The notes under the pieces: generated by a model
Database searches by the model: none
What the model was told of the DNA's origin: nothing
The model's input: only the letters and a program-made list of their open reading frames with translations
Translations under genes and position numbers: made by a program
DNA from: Roseibium sp. MMSF_3544
GTDB lineage: Bacteria; Pseudomonadota; Alphaproteobacteria; Rhizobiales; Stappiaceae
Length of the DNA: 64,000 bases
Assembly (NCBI RefSeq): GCF_030732845.1
Contig: NZ_JASHKA010000013.1
Location: 106,579 to 170,578 of the forward strand
Direction: 5' to 3'
Part shown: positions 1-9,868 of the stretch, piece by piece
How the letters are laid out: each line of letters starts with the position of its first letter
How positions within the stretch are numbered: position 1 is the first letter of the stretch

Positions 1-1
1 C

Positions 2-1768
2 CCGGATCAGGTGATCGTGGAGCGGGCCAGGAAGGCTTGGGACCGTGCTCTGGAACTTGGCGAAAAGAACGGCTTCCGCAATGCGCAGTCGACCGTGATT
101 GCTCCGACCGGCACGATCGGTCTCGTCATGGACTGCGACACCACCGGGATCGAGCCGGACTTTGCCCTTGTGAAGTTCAAGAAACTCGCCGGTGGCGGCT
201 ACTTCAAGATCATCAACCGCGCCGTTCCGGAAGCCCTGCGTGTTCTCGGCTACGCGGAAAGCGAGATCGGCGAGATCGAAGCCTACGCAGTCGGTCACGG
301 CTCGCTGGACCAGGCACCGGCCATCAATCCTGCCAGCCTTGCGGCGAAAGGATTTTCGGAAGAAAGCCTCGGCAAGCTCAAGGACGGCATGAAGTCGGCC
401 TTCGACATCAAGTTCGTGTTCAATCGCTGGACACTCGGAGATGACCAACTGAAGTCACTTGGCGTCTCGGACGAACAGCTCGAGGATCAGGAATTCAACC
501 TCCTGTCGTTCCTCGGCTTTTCCAAAGCCGATATCGAAGCAGCCAACACGCATGTCTGTGGCGCGATGACCCTTGAAGGTGCGCCGTTCCTCAAGGAAGA
601 GCACTATCCGGTCTTTGACTGCGCCAACCCGTGCGGCCGTATCGGCAAGCGCTTCCTCTCTGTGGAAAGCCACATCCGCATGATGGCGGCAGCCCAGCCG
701 TTTATCTCCGGTGCGATCTCCAAGACCATCAACATGCCGAACGATGCGACGGTCGAGGACTGCAAGGAAGCCTATATGCTGTCCTGGAAGCTCGCGTTGA
801 AGGCAAATGCGCTTTATCGCGACGGGTCCAAGCTGTCTCAACCTCTCAACGCCCAGCTTCTGGCCGATGAGGACGACGAGCAGGAGGATGCACTCGAGGA
901 GATCGCAGCCAAGCCACAGGCAGCCAAGGCCGAGGTCGTGGCGGAACGGATCGTCGAGCGCATTGTCGAACGGGTTGTTCGCGAGCAGGAAAAACTGCCG
1001 GCCCGCCGCAAGGGTTATACCCAGAAGGCAAAAATCGGTGGACACACGGTGTTCTTGCGGACCGGCGAGTACCACGACGGCCGTCTTGGCGAAATCTTCC
1101 TTGATATGAACAAGGAAGGCTCTGCCCTGCGCGCCTTCATCAACAACTTCGCCATCTCCGTCTCGCTTGGTCTGCAATACGGTGTGCCGCTCGAAGAATA
1201 TGTCGATGCGTTCACCTTCACCAAGTTTGAGCCGGCCGGCATGGTGCAGGGCAACGACGCGATCAAGAACGCAACCTCGATCCTCGATTACGTCTTCCGC
1301 GAGTTGGCCGTGTCCTATCTCGGACGTCACGACCTGGCCCATGTGCCGCCGGAAGTCTTCGGCAACACAGGCGAAGGCACTTCGTCCAGCGATGATCGCG
1401 GTCAGGGTGGCCAGATCGTTTCGCACGGCCTCGTTCGTGGCCAGACCGAGCGTTTCCGGCTGGTCGCCGGTGCAAGCGAACCAGCTGGTGAAACCACCGA
1501 GGCGATATCCGTGCAGACGGCAAACACCCCAGCTGCGCAGGTCTCCGCGGTCGCCACGGCCTTTGCCCGCGGCTCGGAAAGCACCGCTGCAGCGGTCGAA
1601 GTCAGCGTCCCTGCCCCGCAGGTCTCGTCGGCAGCCCAGCAGATCGCCCAGGCACGCATGAAGGGCTATGAAGGCGAAAGCTGCTCCGAATGCGGCAACT
1701 TCACCATGGTCCGCAACGGCACCTGCCTCAAATGCGACACCTGCGGCGCAACGAGCGGCTGCTCCTGA
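2..1768 (+). CDS. nrdJ: Vitamin B12-dependent ribonucleoside-diphosphate reductase, C-terminal part
   Basis: Class II (adenosylcobalamin-dependent) ribonucleotide reductase, which makes deoxyribonucleotides with or without oxygen. The reading frame is open to the left edge, so the N-terminal part lies outside the window and the GTG at 11 is not a true start. Visible landmarks are the barrel segments [11 protein letters not shown] and [13 protein letters not shown] and, at the extreme C terminus, a cysteine-rich tail ([15 protein letters not shown]) of the kind that re-reduces the active site. Between these lies a charged, low-complexity stretch rich in Glu/Arg/Val (about residues 290-335), followed by the conserved [12 protein letters not shown] region; such linkers are usual in alphaproteobacterial NrdJ. 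A second Ala/Ser/Val-rich linker precedes the zinc-like tail. It is followed by a strong terminator. The family call is secure; only the length is unknown. Confidence 0.95.
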   Translation, partial: PDQVIVERARKAWDRALELGEKNGFRNAQSTVIAPTGTIGLVMDCDTTGIEPDFALVKFKKLAGGGYFKIINRAVPEALRVLGYAESEIGEIEAYAVGHGSLDQAPAINPASLAAKGFSEESLGKLKDGMKSAFDIKFVFNRWTLGDDQLKSLGVSDEQLEDQEFNLLSFLGFSKADIEAANTHVCGAMTLEGAPFLKEEHYPVFDCANPCGRIGKRFLSVESHIRMMAAAQPFISGAISKTINMPNDATVEDCKEAYMLSWKLALKANALYRDGSKLSQPLNAQLLADEDDEQEDALEEIAAKPQAAKAEVVAERIVERIVERVVREQEKLPARRKGYTQKAKIGGHTVFLRTGEYHDGRLGEIFLDMNKEGSALRAFINNFAISVSLGLQYGVPLEEYVDAFTFTKFEPAGMVQGNDAIKNATSILDYVFRELAVSYLGRHDLAHVPPEVFGNTGEGTSSSDDRGQGGQIVSHGLVRGQTERFRLVAGASEPAGETTEAISVQTANTPAAQVSAVATAFARGSESTAAAVEVSVPAPQVSSAAQQIAQARMKGYEGESCSECGNFTMVRNGTCLKCDTCGATSGCS

Positions 1769-1845
1769 CGCGCACGGCTTAGTCGGGAGTCCGCCAAGGC
1801 GGGCTCACCACCTGCCACAGCGCGGCTCCCGGCGCCCAGACAACA

Positions 1846-1878
1846 AAAACCCGCCCGTTGATCTGACGGGCGGGTTTT
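1846..1878. terminator. Bidirectional rho-independent terminator between nrdJ and cydB
   Basis: A perfect 12-bp inverted repeat (arms 1846-1857 and 1867-1878, 9-nt loop) has an A tract on the left and a T tract on the right. It can therefore end transcripts from both convergent units. Confidence 0.9.
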
Positions 1879-1976
1879 CGTTTCGAATGCGAGCACTTCG
1901 CTTGTCATCAGGCTCGAAGATCTGTTCCGGGTCACCACGGGCAACATATTCAGCCACCGTTCGCCATTTTGTTCGG

Positions 1977-2987
1977 TCAGTCGTAGCGCAGTTCGGTCGC
2001 TTTGCCGCGGAAAACCGTATAGGCGAGGATCGTGTAGCCGATGATCACCGGCAGCACGAAAAGTGCGCCGAGCAAAATGATGAACAGGCTCTCCGGTGCG
2101 CTGGCACTTTCATAAAGGGTCAGCTTCTCCGGCACCACATAAGGGTAGAAGGAATAGGCCAGACCGACAAAGGCCAGGAAAAACAGGCAAGCTGTTGCGG
2201 TAAACGGAACCCAGGCCCATTTGTCATCCCTGGCAGGCAGATGCTTCAACGCGGTGTAAATGATGAACACCAGCAAGCCCGACATCAGCGGCAGCGGTGC
2301 CAGGAGGATCATCGAGGGAAACGAGAACCACTTCTCGAAAATCCGTTCGCTCACCAACGGGCTTGCGAGCGAAATCGCGCCAAGTCCGAGCATCACGCCC
2401 CAAAGCCGCCTGCGTGCCCACCGGATCGCCTTTCGTTGCAGCACCCCTTCGGACTTGATGATCAGCCAGGTCGCGCCGATGAAGCCATATCCGGCCGTCA
2501 GGCAAAGGGCCGTCAGAACGCCGAATGCGATCGATGCCGGTGTGTGTTGAAGGCCCATGATGTAAAGCCCGAGCATGTAACCTTGCGCGAGCGATGCGGA
2601 CACCGAGCCTGCGAAAAAGGCCTGGTTCCAGCGGCGTTTTTGAGTGCCGCTCGTTTTGGCACGGAATTCAAAGGCGACACCGCGTAGGATCAGGCCGATC
2701 AGCATGACCGCGACGGGCAAGTAGAGCGCCGTCAGGATGACGCCGTGCGCAACGGGAAAGGCGACGAGCAACAGCCCGACCGCCAATACCAGCCAGGTTT
2801 CGTTTGCATCCCAGAACGGACCGATCGCAGCAATCATGCGGTCCTTTTCATCTTCATCACCAAGCGGCAGCAGGATGCCGACACCGAGATCGAAACCATC
2901 CAGCACGACATAGACGAGGATCGAGATGCCCATGAGTGCGGCAAAGGCCAGCGGCAACCAGACGGTGGGGTCTCCAAAAAGGGTCAT
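1977..2987 (-). CDS. cydB: Cytochrome bd-type quinol oxidase subunit II
   Basis: Integral membrane subunit II of a bd-type terminal oxidase, which together with CydA oxidises quinol and reduces oxygen to water without proton pumping. The 336-residue length is normal for CydB. The N terminus shows the family signature (VYVVLDGFDLGVGILLPL) and GPFWDANETWLV, followed by about eight to nine hydrophobic helices. It lies 6 nt downstream of cydA and is clearly cotranscribed with it. No small CydX-like gene is visible between its stop and the terminator. The pairing with a short-Q-loop CydA suggests the cyanide-insensitive (CIO) branch; that is a family inference. Confidence 0.93.
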   Translation of the reverse strand: MTLFGDPTVWLPLAFAALMGISILVYVVLDGFDLGVGILLPLGDEDEKDRMIAAIGPFWDANETWLVLAVGLLLVAFPVAHGVILTALYLPVAVMLIGLILRGVAFEFRAKTSGTQKRRWNQAFFAGSVSASLAQGYMLGLYIMGLQHTPASIAFGVLTALCLTAGYGFIGATWLIIKSEGVLQRKAIRWARRRLWGVMLGLGAISLASPLVSERIFEKWFSFPSMILLAPLPLMSGLLVFIIYTALKHLPARDDKWAWVPFTATACLFFLAFVGLAYSFYPYVVPEKLTLYESASAPESLFIILLGALFVLPVIIGYTILAYTVFRGKATELRYD

Positions 2988-2993
2988 GTCGGT

Positions 2994-4370
2994 TTACTCC
3001 GCCGGAACCAGGGCCACTTGGGCCGCACCTGAATGTGGCCGGTTCTCTTCCGCATCGCTCGCCTTGCGGGCCAACCGGAAAATGACCGTGATATAGGCCA
3101 CGAGCAGCACGGCATAGACGGCCAGATAGGCAACAAGCGTTGTCGCCACCATGGGAGCCGGAACATCGGCAACCGCCGCTTCGGTGGTCAGGACACCTTG
3201 AACCAGCCACGGCTGGCGGCCGATTTCCGTGGTGTACCAGCCGGCAAGCGTGGCCACCCAACCGGAAAATGTCATCGCCACGAGGCCGCGCAGAAGCCAC
3301 GGGTTCAAGCCATCGACCCCGCCGCTTCGGCGCATCATGAGGACGGTCGCCCAACTCATTGCCAGCATCAGGACCCCGGTCCCGACCATCACACGGAATG
3401 ACCAGAACACAGGCGTCACCGGCGGATGCAGGGCCGTTCCATCATCGGCGTAAAAGTCATTGAGGCCCGGGACCACTCCCGCCGGGTCGTGTTTGAGAAT
3501 GAGGGATGCGCCGTTCGGGACACCGATTTCGAAATCGTTTTGACGCTTTTCCTCATTGGGAATGGCGAACAGGAGCAGCGGAACGTGAGTAGACGTGTTC
3601 CAGTTACCTTCCATTGCCGCCACTTTCTGCGGCTGGTGCTCCAGCGTGTTGAGGCCGTGCATATCGCCTGCCCAGATCTGCAAGGGGATCAGGATCGCGG
3701 CCAGCCACGCACCTGTCTTGAGCGTCAGCCGCACGCCTTTTGACCGGTCGCCAATCAGGCGGCGGTAAGCCGAGATGCCGACAATCAGGAAGGCAACGGT
3801 CAGTCCGCTCGCAAGCAGCATGTGAACGAGGCGATACGGCATGGACGGATTGAAGACGATCGCCCACCAATCGGTTGCGTGTACAATTCCGTCGCGCAAT
3901 TCAAACCCGGTTGGCGTGTGCATCCAGGAATTTAGAACAAGGATCCAGAAAGCGCTCATGGTGGTGCCGAAAGCAACCAGGAATGTTGCCAGCGTGTGCA
4001 GCCAATTGGGAACCCGCGATGCACCGAACAACATGATGCCGAGGAAGGCCGCTTCCAGAAAGAAGGCCGTCAGAACTTCATAGGCCAGGAGAGGTCCGGC
4101 CACGTTGCCGACTGTTTCCATGAAGCCCGGCCAGTTTGTGCCGAACTGGAAGCTCATGGTGATTCCGCTGACCACGCCGAGACCGAAGGACAGGGCAAAG
4201 ATCTTCACCCAGAACATGTAGGCGGCCATCCAGCGGTCGTCCCCGGTGGCGTTGAAGCGCATCTTGAAGAACAGCAGCACCCACCCGAGCGCGATCGTAA
4301 TTGTCGGAAAAAGAATGTGAAATGAGATGTTCGCCGCAAACTGAATGCGGCTGAGAAGGAGTTCTTCCAT
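2994..4370 (-). CDS. cydA: Cytochrome bd-type quinol oxidase subunit I (short Q-loop, CIO-like)
   Basis: Haem-carrying subunit I of the bd oxidase. The 458-residue protein has the expected axial-ligand region near the N terminus (NISFHILFPTITIA), the conserved acidic helix (AFFLEAAFLG) and the C-terminal GRQPW signature (TTEIGRQPWLVQG). The Q-loop after the DMHGLNTLEHQP segment is short compared with the long-loop E. coli type, as in cyanide-insensitive oxidases. It is the first gene of cydAB. The roughly 240 bp upstream, to the next gene, hold no gene I can support. I looked for an obvious FNR-type box there and did not find one. Confidence 0.94.
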   Translation of the reverse strand: MEELLLSRIQFAANISFHILFPTITIALGWVLLFFKMRFNATGDDRWMAAYMFWVKIFALSFGLGVVSGITMSFQFGTNWPGFMETVGNVAGPLLAYEVLTAFFLEAAFLGIMLFGASRVPNWLHTLATFLVAFGTTMSAFWILVLNSWMHTPTGFELRDGIVHATDWWAIVFNPSMPYRLVHMLLASGLTVAFLIVGISAYRRLIGDRSKGVRLTLKTGAWLAAILIPLQIWAGDMHGLNTLEHQPQKVAAMEGNWNTSTHVPLLLFAIPNEEKRQNDFEIGVPNGASLILKHDPAGVVPGLNDFYADDGTALHPPVTPVFWSFRVMVGTGVLMLAMSWATVLMMRRSGGVDGLNPWLLRGLVAMTFSGWVATLAGWYTTEIGRQPWLVQGVLTTEAAVADVPAPMVATTLVAYLAVYAVLLVAYITVIFRLARKASDAEENRPHSGAAQVALVPAE

Positions 4371-4607
4371 CGGTCCTGCCTGGCAAGCATGCCTCGTTGG
4401 TTGGTCACTTGCCTGGCATATGGGTCAGGGAATTTACCTACTCAATATGAAATCGCCGGCCTGCGGCCACACGTCCTGCGTCAGCCGGTCACAGCATGAA
4501 ATGCAGCAATCAAATGCAGAGCCTGGACCTTTAAGTCCGCGCCCGTTTTCGCGATTGCCTCAAATTCGCCTGTCCCGAGTCGACTGCCGAACTGGAGAGA
4601 TCCTCTG

Positions 4608-5459
4608 CTAATTCAGTGCTCCTTCAAGCAGCGCATCCAGACGCCCCGACTGCTCAAGGGAGGCAAGATCATCGCCGCCGCCGACATGCGTCGATCCAAC
4701 GAAGATTTGCGGGACGGTTCGCCGGCCGCCACTGCGCGCAACCATGACATTTGCAGCCTCGGGATCGCGCTCGACATCCACCTCGATAAAGGGCGTTCCT
4801 TTGTTCTGGAGGAGAGCCTTGGCAGCCTGGCAATGGGGACATTCCGGCGTGGTATAGATCAGCACACCGGAACCGTTCGCCTGCACCGTGTTGTCCTGAA
4901 GCCAGGCGATGACCTCGGCAGCCGCCCTGTTCGGCGGAAACACGGGATAGAAAACCTTTTCGACAACCCCGTCCTTGAGAATGAGGGTCAAGCGCTTCAT
5001 CAACCGCATCCCCTCCACAATCATGGTCGGAAGGCGCATCGCATCGGTCAGTTCGAACCGGGCATCGCTCAGGATTGGAAAAGTCAGGCCCAGACGGTCG
5101 GAGAGTTCCTTCTGATAATCCGCAGTCTGTGTGCTCAAACCAAAGACAGTGACCCCCAAAGCCGAGAATACGTCCGTTTCGGCTTGAAACGACAATGTCT
5201 GCGGCGTGCATCCCCGTGCGCCGGGAATATCGTTCCAGCCCGGTGGCAGCTCGACACCCGGGACACCCGTCATCGGATAGGCATAGACAATAACCCGGCC
5301 AGGCACCTTGGAAAGATCAACCAACGTGCCGGTCGTGGCAGGAAGCGGCACAGCGGAGAACGTCATCCCGGTCAGATGATCAGCCTCGCCATCATCGACC
5401 GGCTGTGGCAGATCATCGGGAAGAATCAGAGGGTTGGTGTTGTCCCGGTCACTCGGCAT
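4608..5459 (-). CDS. Peroxiredoxin-glutaredoxin fusion protein
   Basis: Predicted cytoplasmic thiol peroxidase with its own glutaredoxin reductant. The N-terminal redoxin domain (about residues 30-190) carries a candidate peroxidatic Cys84 in PGARGCTPQ; the C-terminal glutaredoxin domain (about 195-283) has the CPHC redox pair (Cys207, Cys210) and the TVP/GG glutathione-site elements. I start at the second in-frame Met because an AGGAG motif (5470-5474) lies at the right distance; the longer frame begins 11 codons earlier without one. The peroxidatic site lacks the usual PxxxTxxC threonine arrangement, so this belongs to a divergent redoxin group. Fusions of this kind are known in other bacteria and take electrons from glutathione. 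It stands alone between cydAB and dld. Confidence 0.85.
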   Translation of the reverse strand: MPSDRDNTNPLILPDDLPQPVDDGEADHLTGMTFSAVPLPATTGTLVDLSKVPGRVIVYAYPMTGVPGVELPPGWNDIPGARGCTPQTLSFQAETDVFSALGVTVFGLSTQTADYQKELSDRLGLTFPILSDARFELTDAMRLPTMIVEGMRLMKRLTLILKDGVVEKVFYPVFPPNRAAAEVIAWLQDNTVQANGSGVLIYTTPECPHCQAAKALLQNKGTPFIEVDVERDPEAANVMVARSGGRRTVPQIFVGSTHVGGGDDLASLEQSGRLDALLEGALN

Positions 5460-5688
5460 GAAGCTTGTTCTCCTGTTCACTCGCGTTCCCATGCATCAAA
5501 AGTGGTTGCCCGGAAAGATCCAAAGTTTGAAATTTTGGGGGGCCACTTGTGCGGAGACGATCAGATTATTCCGTCACCAAGGCTCTGTGGAGTGTCGATG
5601 AACGGTTGCAAAGTGTGACCAAACAGAGCCGGTGGAGCTTAGTGCTTCGCAAACACAACATCAAAGAGAACAGCAGACCAGAGCCGTG

Positions 5689-7389
5689 TCAGTTTGCCGG
5701 TTCGTGCGCCGGGTGTCGCTTTTGTTTGGATGTTTTTCCAATGCCGGGATTGAAGCTGTTGGTCGGGTCGAGGTCTTCATAAAACGCGGCGAGCGCAGGC
5801 TTTGCAGTATAGAGGTGGCCGACATTGTGCTCGGCCGGGTATTCGGCGCCGCGCTTGTCCAATAGCGCTAGCATTTTCTGCTTGATCGCCTTGGGGTCGG
5901 CTCCCTTGCGCACCACGTAATCCTGGTGAAAAACGTGGCAAAAGAAGTGGCCATAATAGAGCTTTGAAATCAGGTCTTTCTCGATGTCTTCCGGGAGCGT
6001 TTCAAACCAGTCTTCCTCGTTGCGCGCCAGGGCGATGTCGAGTGCGATGACATCTTCGACCTCGTTCGAGTGGACCGCGTGATATCGCACCCCTGCGCCT
6101 GCCGCAGCAAATCGATGCAGCATCGCCTTCTTGGCCTCTGCCTCGTTGCAGGCAAACCAGGCGTCCTTTCCAAGCGTTTCCGTGAGGATTGCTTCAACCG
6201 CCTCTGCTATTTGCGGGCCAACCTTCAAGATTAGGTGATGTTCGTAGCGAGCGCGCCAGTCCAGCATGCGCTTCGGCAGAGGTTCTGGAACCAAGCGACT
6301 GAATACCTGCATCGCACGATCGACCAGATTGCTCGGCAGGAATGGAATTTTGTTCAGACGCGCATCCATGGCGCCCTTGATTGCGAAGAACATCGGCAGA
6401 CGATCCGTACCGAACCAGTGGATCATCATCAGTGTGTCTTTGCCGTATTTTCGTGCGACGTCAAAGAGTTCGCGGTGGACGTACTCGCCACAGATCGGCA
6501 GTTCGTCACACTCGGTCAAAATGCGGCGACGCAGAACTTTCAAGTCCGCCGGATCATTGGTGCCGATATAGTAGACGCGCTCTTCGCCGATCGCCGGATA
6601 GGTATCGAGCCGGACCGCGAAAACCGCCAACTTGCCAGCAGAGCCCGACGCCTCGAACAATCTGTCCGGATCGGCATTGTAGCGTGAGGGTGTTGAAGCG
6701 GTGACATCCCGAACCTTATCAGTGTAGCCATCATCCGACGCGCGTCCGACACCCTCCTTGATGTCAACTTCTGTAAACCGGCCTTGCTCGAGCCTTTCCA
6801 GGATCTCCTCCGGCGTGTCGCCAAGGTCAATCCCGAGATGATTTACCAGGCGCAGCACACCGTCGCTGCCGATTTGAGCGTAGAGAGCAAGCTCCGTATA
6901 AGCGGGTCCGCGTTGGGTTAGAGCGCCCCCGGAGTTGTTGCAGACGCCCCCAACGATCGATGCGCCGATGTTGGAGGATCCAATGATCGAATGAGGTTCT
7001 CTGCCGAGTGGCTTCAGCAACCTCTCCAGCTTGTAGAGCGTGCTCCCCGGCAGACCGATGATCTGATGCCCGTCTTTCAGCACATGGATATTGTCGAGAC
7101 GCAGCGTGTTGATGATCACGACATCGCGGTCATAATCGCCACTCGGGGTCGATCCTTCCGTCAATCCGGTGTTAGCGGCTTGCATGATGACGATCCGGTC
7201 AGCGGCAACACAGGCTTTCAGCACGCGCCACATTTCGAGAAGTGTGCCGGGAATAACGACAACTTCGGCTTCACCCTCTCCTGAGCGAAATCCTGTCCGG
7301 AAGCGCTTCGTGCCCGCGGAACTGGTCCGTACAAAAGAAGCACCGACGATCTCGACCAGTGCGTCAGTGAACTGTGCATCCGAAGTCAT
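5689..7389 (-). CDS. dld: Quinone-dependent D-lactate dehydrogenase (FAD)
   Basis: Peripheral membrane flavoenzyme oxidising D-lactate to pyruvate with electrons to the quinone pool, matching the E. coli Dld family in length (566 residues) and organisation. The FAD-binding PCMH domain fills the first third (ANTGLTEGSTPSG, IGLPGSTLYKL, NNSGGALTQRGPAYTE); the middle and C-terminal parts carry the Dld-specific membrane-binding region (ELFDVARKYGKDTLMMIHWF) and end with LDPTNSFNPGIGKTSK. The frame opens 35 codons upstream, but that extension is Cys/Phe-rich and unlike the family. The ATG at 7389 has GAGG about 12 nt upstream. It lies near a bd oxidase, which would complete a lactate-to-oxygen chain; that link is inference. 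The roughly 250 bp upstream are non-coding. Confidence 0.92.
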   Translation of the reverse strand: MTSDAQFTDALVEIVGASFVRTSSAGTKRFRTGFRSGEGEAEVVVIPGTLLEMWRVLKACVAADRIVIMQAANTGLTEGSTPSGDYDRDVVIINTLRLDNIHVLKDGHQIIGLPGSTLYKLERLLKPLGREPHSIIGSSNIGASIVGGVCNNSGGALTQRGPAYTELALYAQIGSDGVLRLVNHLGIDLGDTPEEILERLEQGRFTEVDIKEGVGRASDDGYTDKVRDVTASTPSRYNADPDRLFEASGSAGKLAVFAVRLDTYPAIGEERVYYIGTNDPADLKVLRRRILTECDELPICGEYVHRELFDVARKYGKDTLMMIHWFGTDRLPMFFAIKGAMDARLNKIPFLPSNLVDRAMQVFSRLVPEPLPKRMLDWRARYEHHLILKVGPQIAEAVEAILTETLGKDAWFACNEAEAKKAMLHRFAAAGAGVRYHAVHSNEVEDVIALDIALARNEEDWFETLPEDIEKDLISKLYYGHFFCHVFHQDYVVRKGADPKAIKQKMLALLDKRGAEYPAEHNVGHLYTAKPALAAFYEDLDPTNSFNPGIGKTSKQKRHPAHEPAN

Positions 7390-7640
7390 GTACCCGAATG
7401 TCCTCAACCTGTTTTTCGATGTCGTTTGTGAGGGTTGGATACCACAGCAGGCAAACCGTTCAAACCAGTAACAATACTTGCAACGATCGACCAACCAGCT
7501 TGATGGTCGCAGTTTCGGCGCTCAGTTCGGGTCGTCTGTTGGGTGAACACCAACCCGCTCGTCATAACGCCTGCGCTGAACTTCAGGTGGCAAACAACTG
7601 ACAAAAACAGGTTTTAAACAAGATGCCAGCTTGCTTGAAC

Positions 7641-9071
7641 TCAGGCCGAATGACGGCGAGATTTCGCAAAGAGAGCACGAACGTCCGGCTTGGACCGGTG
7701 CCGGCGATCCATGGGGATCTGTGCGACGTGTTCAATTTCAAACGTTCCGATGCGGCTTGCACGATCGTGCCAATCAGAGAGACTGCCGGCATCGCCCGAA
7801 ACGAACAAGACCGGCCGGCCTTCGCTGTCGACCGCAAAGGCAGCTCCCGCCACCCCAGGCCAAAGGCGCGCCGCTGTCTCGACAGAAAATGCATAAAGAC
7901 CTTTCGTCGAAGCAGCATGCCGGCCAAGAAGCCAGAGCCGGCCTTCGCCGTCCAACCGACCCGCATCGCCGGTGCGATGCCAGACGGTTTCGCCTTCAAC
8001 AAGTTTGGTTTCAAGATCCCGGGAGGCGTCAAGATAACCGCGATTGACGTGTGGCCCGGAGACCAGGATTTCGTCATCGGCAAACTTTAGCGCGACTTCT
8101 TTGACGGGCGTTCCGACCGGAAGTCCCTGTCCGGAGCCGGCCGCATCCCAGTCTGCTTCGCTTAAGCTCTCCAGATGCGCATGGGCAACGGGCTCTGCTT
8201 CCGTCGATCCATAGACAACGGTCAATCCTATCGTTGGGTTGTGTTCGATAAACCGGCGCGCGACGTCGGGATAAAGCGGCCCACCTCCGGTCATCACCCT
8301 TTGAAGACCACTGCCGAGTGGAGCGCCGGCAAGCCGATCAACAATCACCGGCGGCACCAGAAGGCGGGTTGCGGCAACACTTTGCGCAAGACGACGAATG
8401 CGGTCTGCACCGGTGCGATCATGCCGGCGCAGGTTCCAATTCGGCATCACGGCCGTCGACCCGTGGCCGATGCAGGTCAGGACGAAGGCGGGAAAAGCGA
8501 CAATATCCGTTTCATCGCGATCAGACGCAATCAGTGGCGCCAAGGCGCTATGCTGCGCCTTCATAAGCCCGTGTGACCGTTCGATTGCCTTCGGTTCGCC
8601 CGTACTTCCACTCGTAAAGGAAATCAACGCCGGGTCACCGCGCCCGAGGCTCTCACACTGATCATTTATCGCGCTGCCTTCCATCGCAGCAGAAAGCCGA
8701 ATGGGAATGGACCGCGTCTCCGGCAGGAAAAAAGCCAGTGCCCTGATGGCAGGCGATGCCAGGAGAGCCTTAGGTCTGGTCACCGAAGCCGCATGCCGAA
8801 ACCCGGCAAGACCCATTGCAGGTTCAGGAAAGACGGCGACCGCACCCAAGCGCCAAAGCGCAGCGAGGCCTGCGTAAAGATCAATGCCGGGAAAGACCCC
8901 TACGAGCACCCGGTCACGCTTTCCGATCCCTTTTGACGCAAACGCGGCGGCGAGCCTGGCAGACCGGCGTTCGAGCTCGCCATAACTCACCACTGTGCCC
9001 GACCGGTCGATGATCGCGGTGCGCTCACCTTGCCGTTGGGCCTTTAACAGGAAGTCGTCAATCAGGTTCAA
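7641..9071 (-). CDS. AMP-forming acyl ligase (OleC-like adenylating enzyme), last gene of the HMGR operon
   Basis: ANL-superfamily adenylating enzyme of 476 residues that should activate a carboxylic acid as acyl-AMP and then as thioester or lactone. Visible motifs are the phosphate loop SFTSGSTGEPKAIERSHG (about residue 151), the VYGSTEAEPV segment, HRTGDAGRLDG and a C-terminal IPMDRRHRSKPD. The RHxxK arrangement near the end resembles olefin/beta-lactone synthetase (OleC)-type ligases more than classical acetyl-CoA synthetase; this resemblance is from memory. It is shorter than most acyl-CoA synthetases. The start is TTG, whose last bases overlap the stop of the preceding gene (TTGA), so it is translationally coupled. 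The acyl substrate cannot be read from sequence. Confidence 0.8.
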   Translation of the reverse strand: MNLIDDFLLKAQRQGERTAIIDRSGTVVSYGELERRSARLAAAFASKGIGKRDRVLVGVFPGIDLYAGLAALWRLGAVAVFPEPAMGLAGFRHAASVTRPKALLASPAIRALAFFLPETRSIPIRLSAAMEGSAINDQCESLGRGDPALISFTSGSTGEPKAIERSHGLMKAQHSALAPLIASDRDETDIVAFPAFVLTCIGHGSTAVMPNWNLRRHDRTGADRIRRLAQSVAATRLLVPPVIVDRLAGAPLGSGLQRVMTGGGPLYPDVARRFIEHNPTIGLTVVYGSTEAEPVAHAHLESLSEADWDAAGSGQGLPVGTPVKEVALKFADDEILVSGPHVNRGYLDASRDLETKLVEGETVWHRTGDAGRLDGEGRLWLLGRHAASTKGLYAFSVETAARLWPGVAGAAFAVDSEGRPVLFVSGDAGSLSDWHDRASRIGTFEIEHVAQIPMDRRHRSKPDVRALFAKSRRHSA

Positions 9072-9868
9072 AGCAGCCGCCCCATCAAGGCATAGCGGCG
9101 AAAGACCGTCCCACCGAACTTGCGGCTTTGCGCCTCCGAAGCGATGCCTGCTCGCATGAGCGCGTGAATGACTTCACTGAAACCGTGTTCCTCAGCAAGA
9201 CCGTGCACGCGGTCCGCCATGGCGCGCCCGGCACCGGGAACGGCGCCAACATAAGTCTTCAGCACCACCGCACCCTTGCGCAAAGGATCGGGGAAAGCCA
9301 GGGTCAATCCCCTCGCCTTACTGTCACTGTCGAGCGCGCGAAGGATAAATCTGGGATCGGCATGTGCCAGGAGCGGCATGTATCGCTGAAGAAAAATCTC
9401 TAATGGAACCGGTGTGAAGAAAGGTGTTGTTCGAAACCCGTCCATGACGAGTTCGTGGGCACTTGCAAGGAGAGCCTCCGCGTCCTCGCCATTCCAGGCT
9501 TCCACCACAATTCCTTTGACCGCCTCAGCATATCCGCGTGAGCCGGGTTTTGCTGTTGCAGAGGCATGCAGCTCGGCGATCTCGAAGCCTGCCTTCTCGT
9601 AAGCTGCGAGATCATCGGGTCCGGCGTCCGGCTCCATCAGGAAACCGGGACTTCCGTCCGTCCAGACAGGCAAGCGGTATTTTCCCCACGTAGACCCGTC
9701 CATCGGTCCGACAACCGCCTGGATCCCTTTCTTTCGAAGCGTTTCGCAGGCTTCATTGAGGAAGGCAGCACCGCTCTCTGCATCTGCACACAAGCCTGTG
9801 CCGATCGCAGCGGTGCGCAGACCATTCCAGGACGGTGCCTCCCGATAAATCTCAAGACGTGTCGTCAT
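9068..9868 (-). CDS. GNAT-like acyltransferase, HMGR operon
   Basis: A 266-residue soluble protein that resembles GNAT-superfamily N-acyltransferases of the larger, two-lobe type. The first half has VVGPMDGSTWGKYRL and FLMEPDAGPDD, seen in uncharacterised GNAT proteins with an N-terminal half-domain. The C-terminal end (VIHALMRAGIASEAQSRKFG, then FRRYALMGR) is like the end of a GNAT fold, where a residue near the acyl-CoA site precedes a final Arg-Tyr strand. The assignment rests on these short patterns and is tentative. It overlaps the preceding gene by one base (TAATG) and the following ligase by 4 nt. In this operon it could acylate an amine with acyl groups activated by the adjacent ligase; that is inference. 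Confidence 0.6.
   Translation of the reverse strand: MTTRLEIYREAPSWNGLRTAAIGTGLCADAESGAAFLNEACETLRKKGIQAVVGPMDGSTWGKYRLPVWTDGSPGFLMEPDAGPDDLAAYEKAGFEIAELHASATAKPGSRGYAEAVKGIVVEAWNGEDAEALLASAHELVMDGFRTTPFFTPVPLEIFLQRYMPLLAHADPRFILRALDSDSKARGLTLAFPDPLRKGAVVLKTYVGAVPGAGRAMADRVHGLAEEHGFSEVIHALMRAGIASEAQSRKFGGTVFRRYALMGRLL

Noticed and set aside
455..1426. Long open frame on the minus strand opposite nrdJ (323 codons)
   Set aside because: It is a shadow of the strongly conserved NrdJ frame; its product has no recognisable domain and no ribosome site.
1668..2687. Plus-strand frame running from the end of nrdJ through the terminator into cydB
   Set aside because: It crosses a strong bidirectional terminator and is antisense to cydB; the product is Arg/Gln-rich without a domain.
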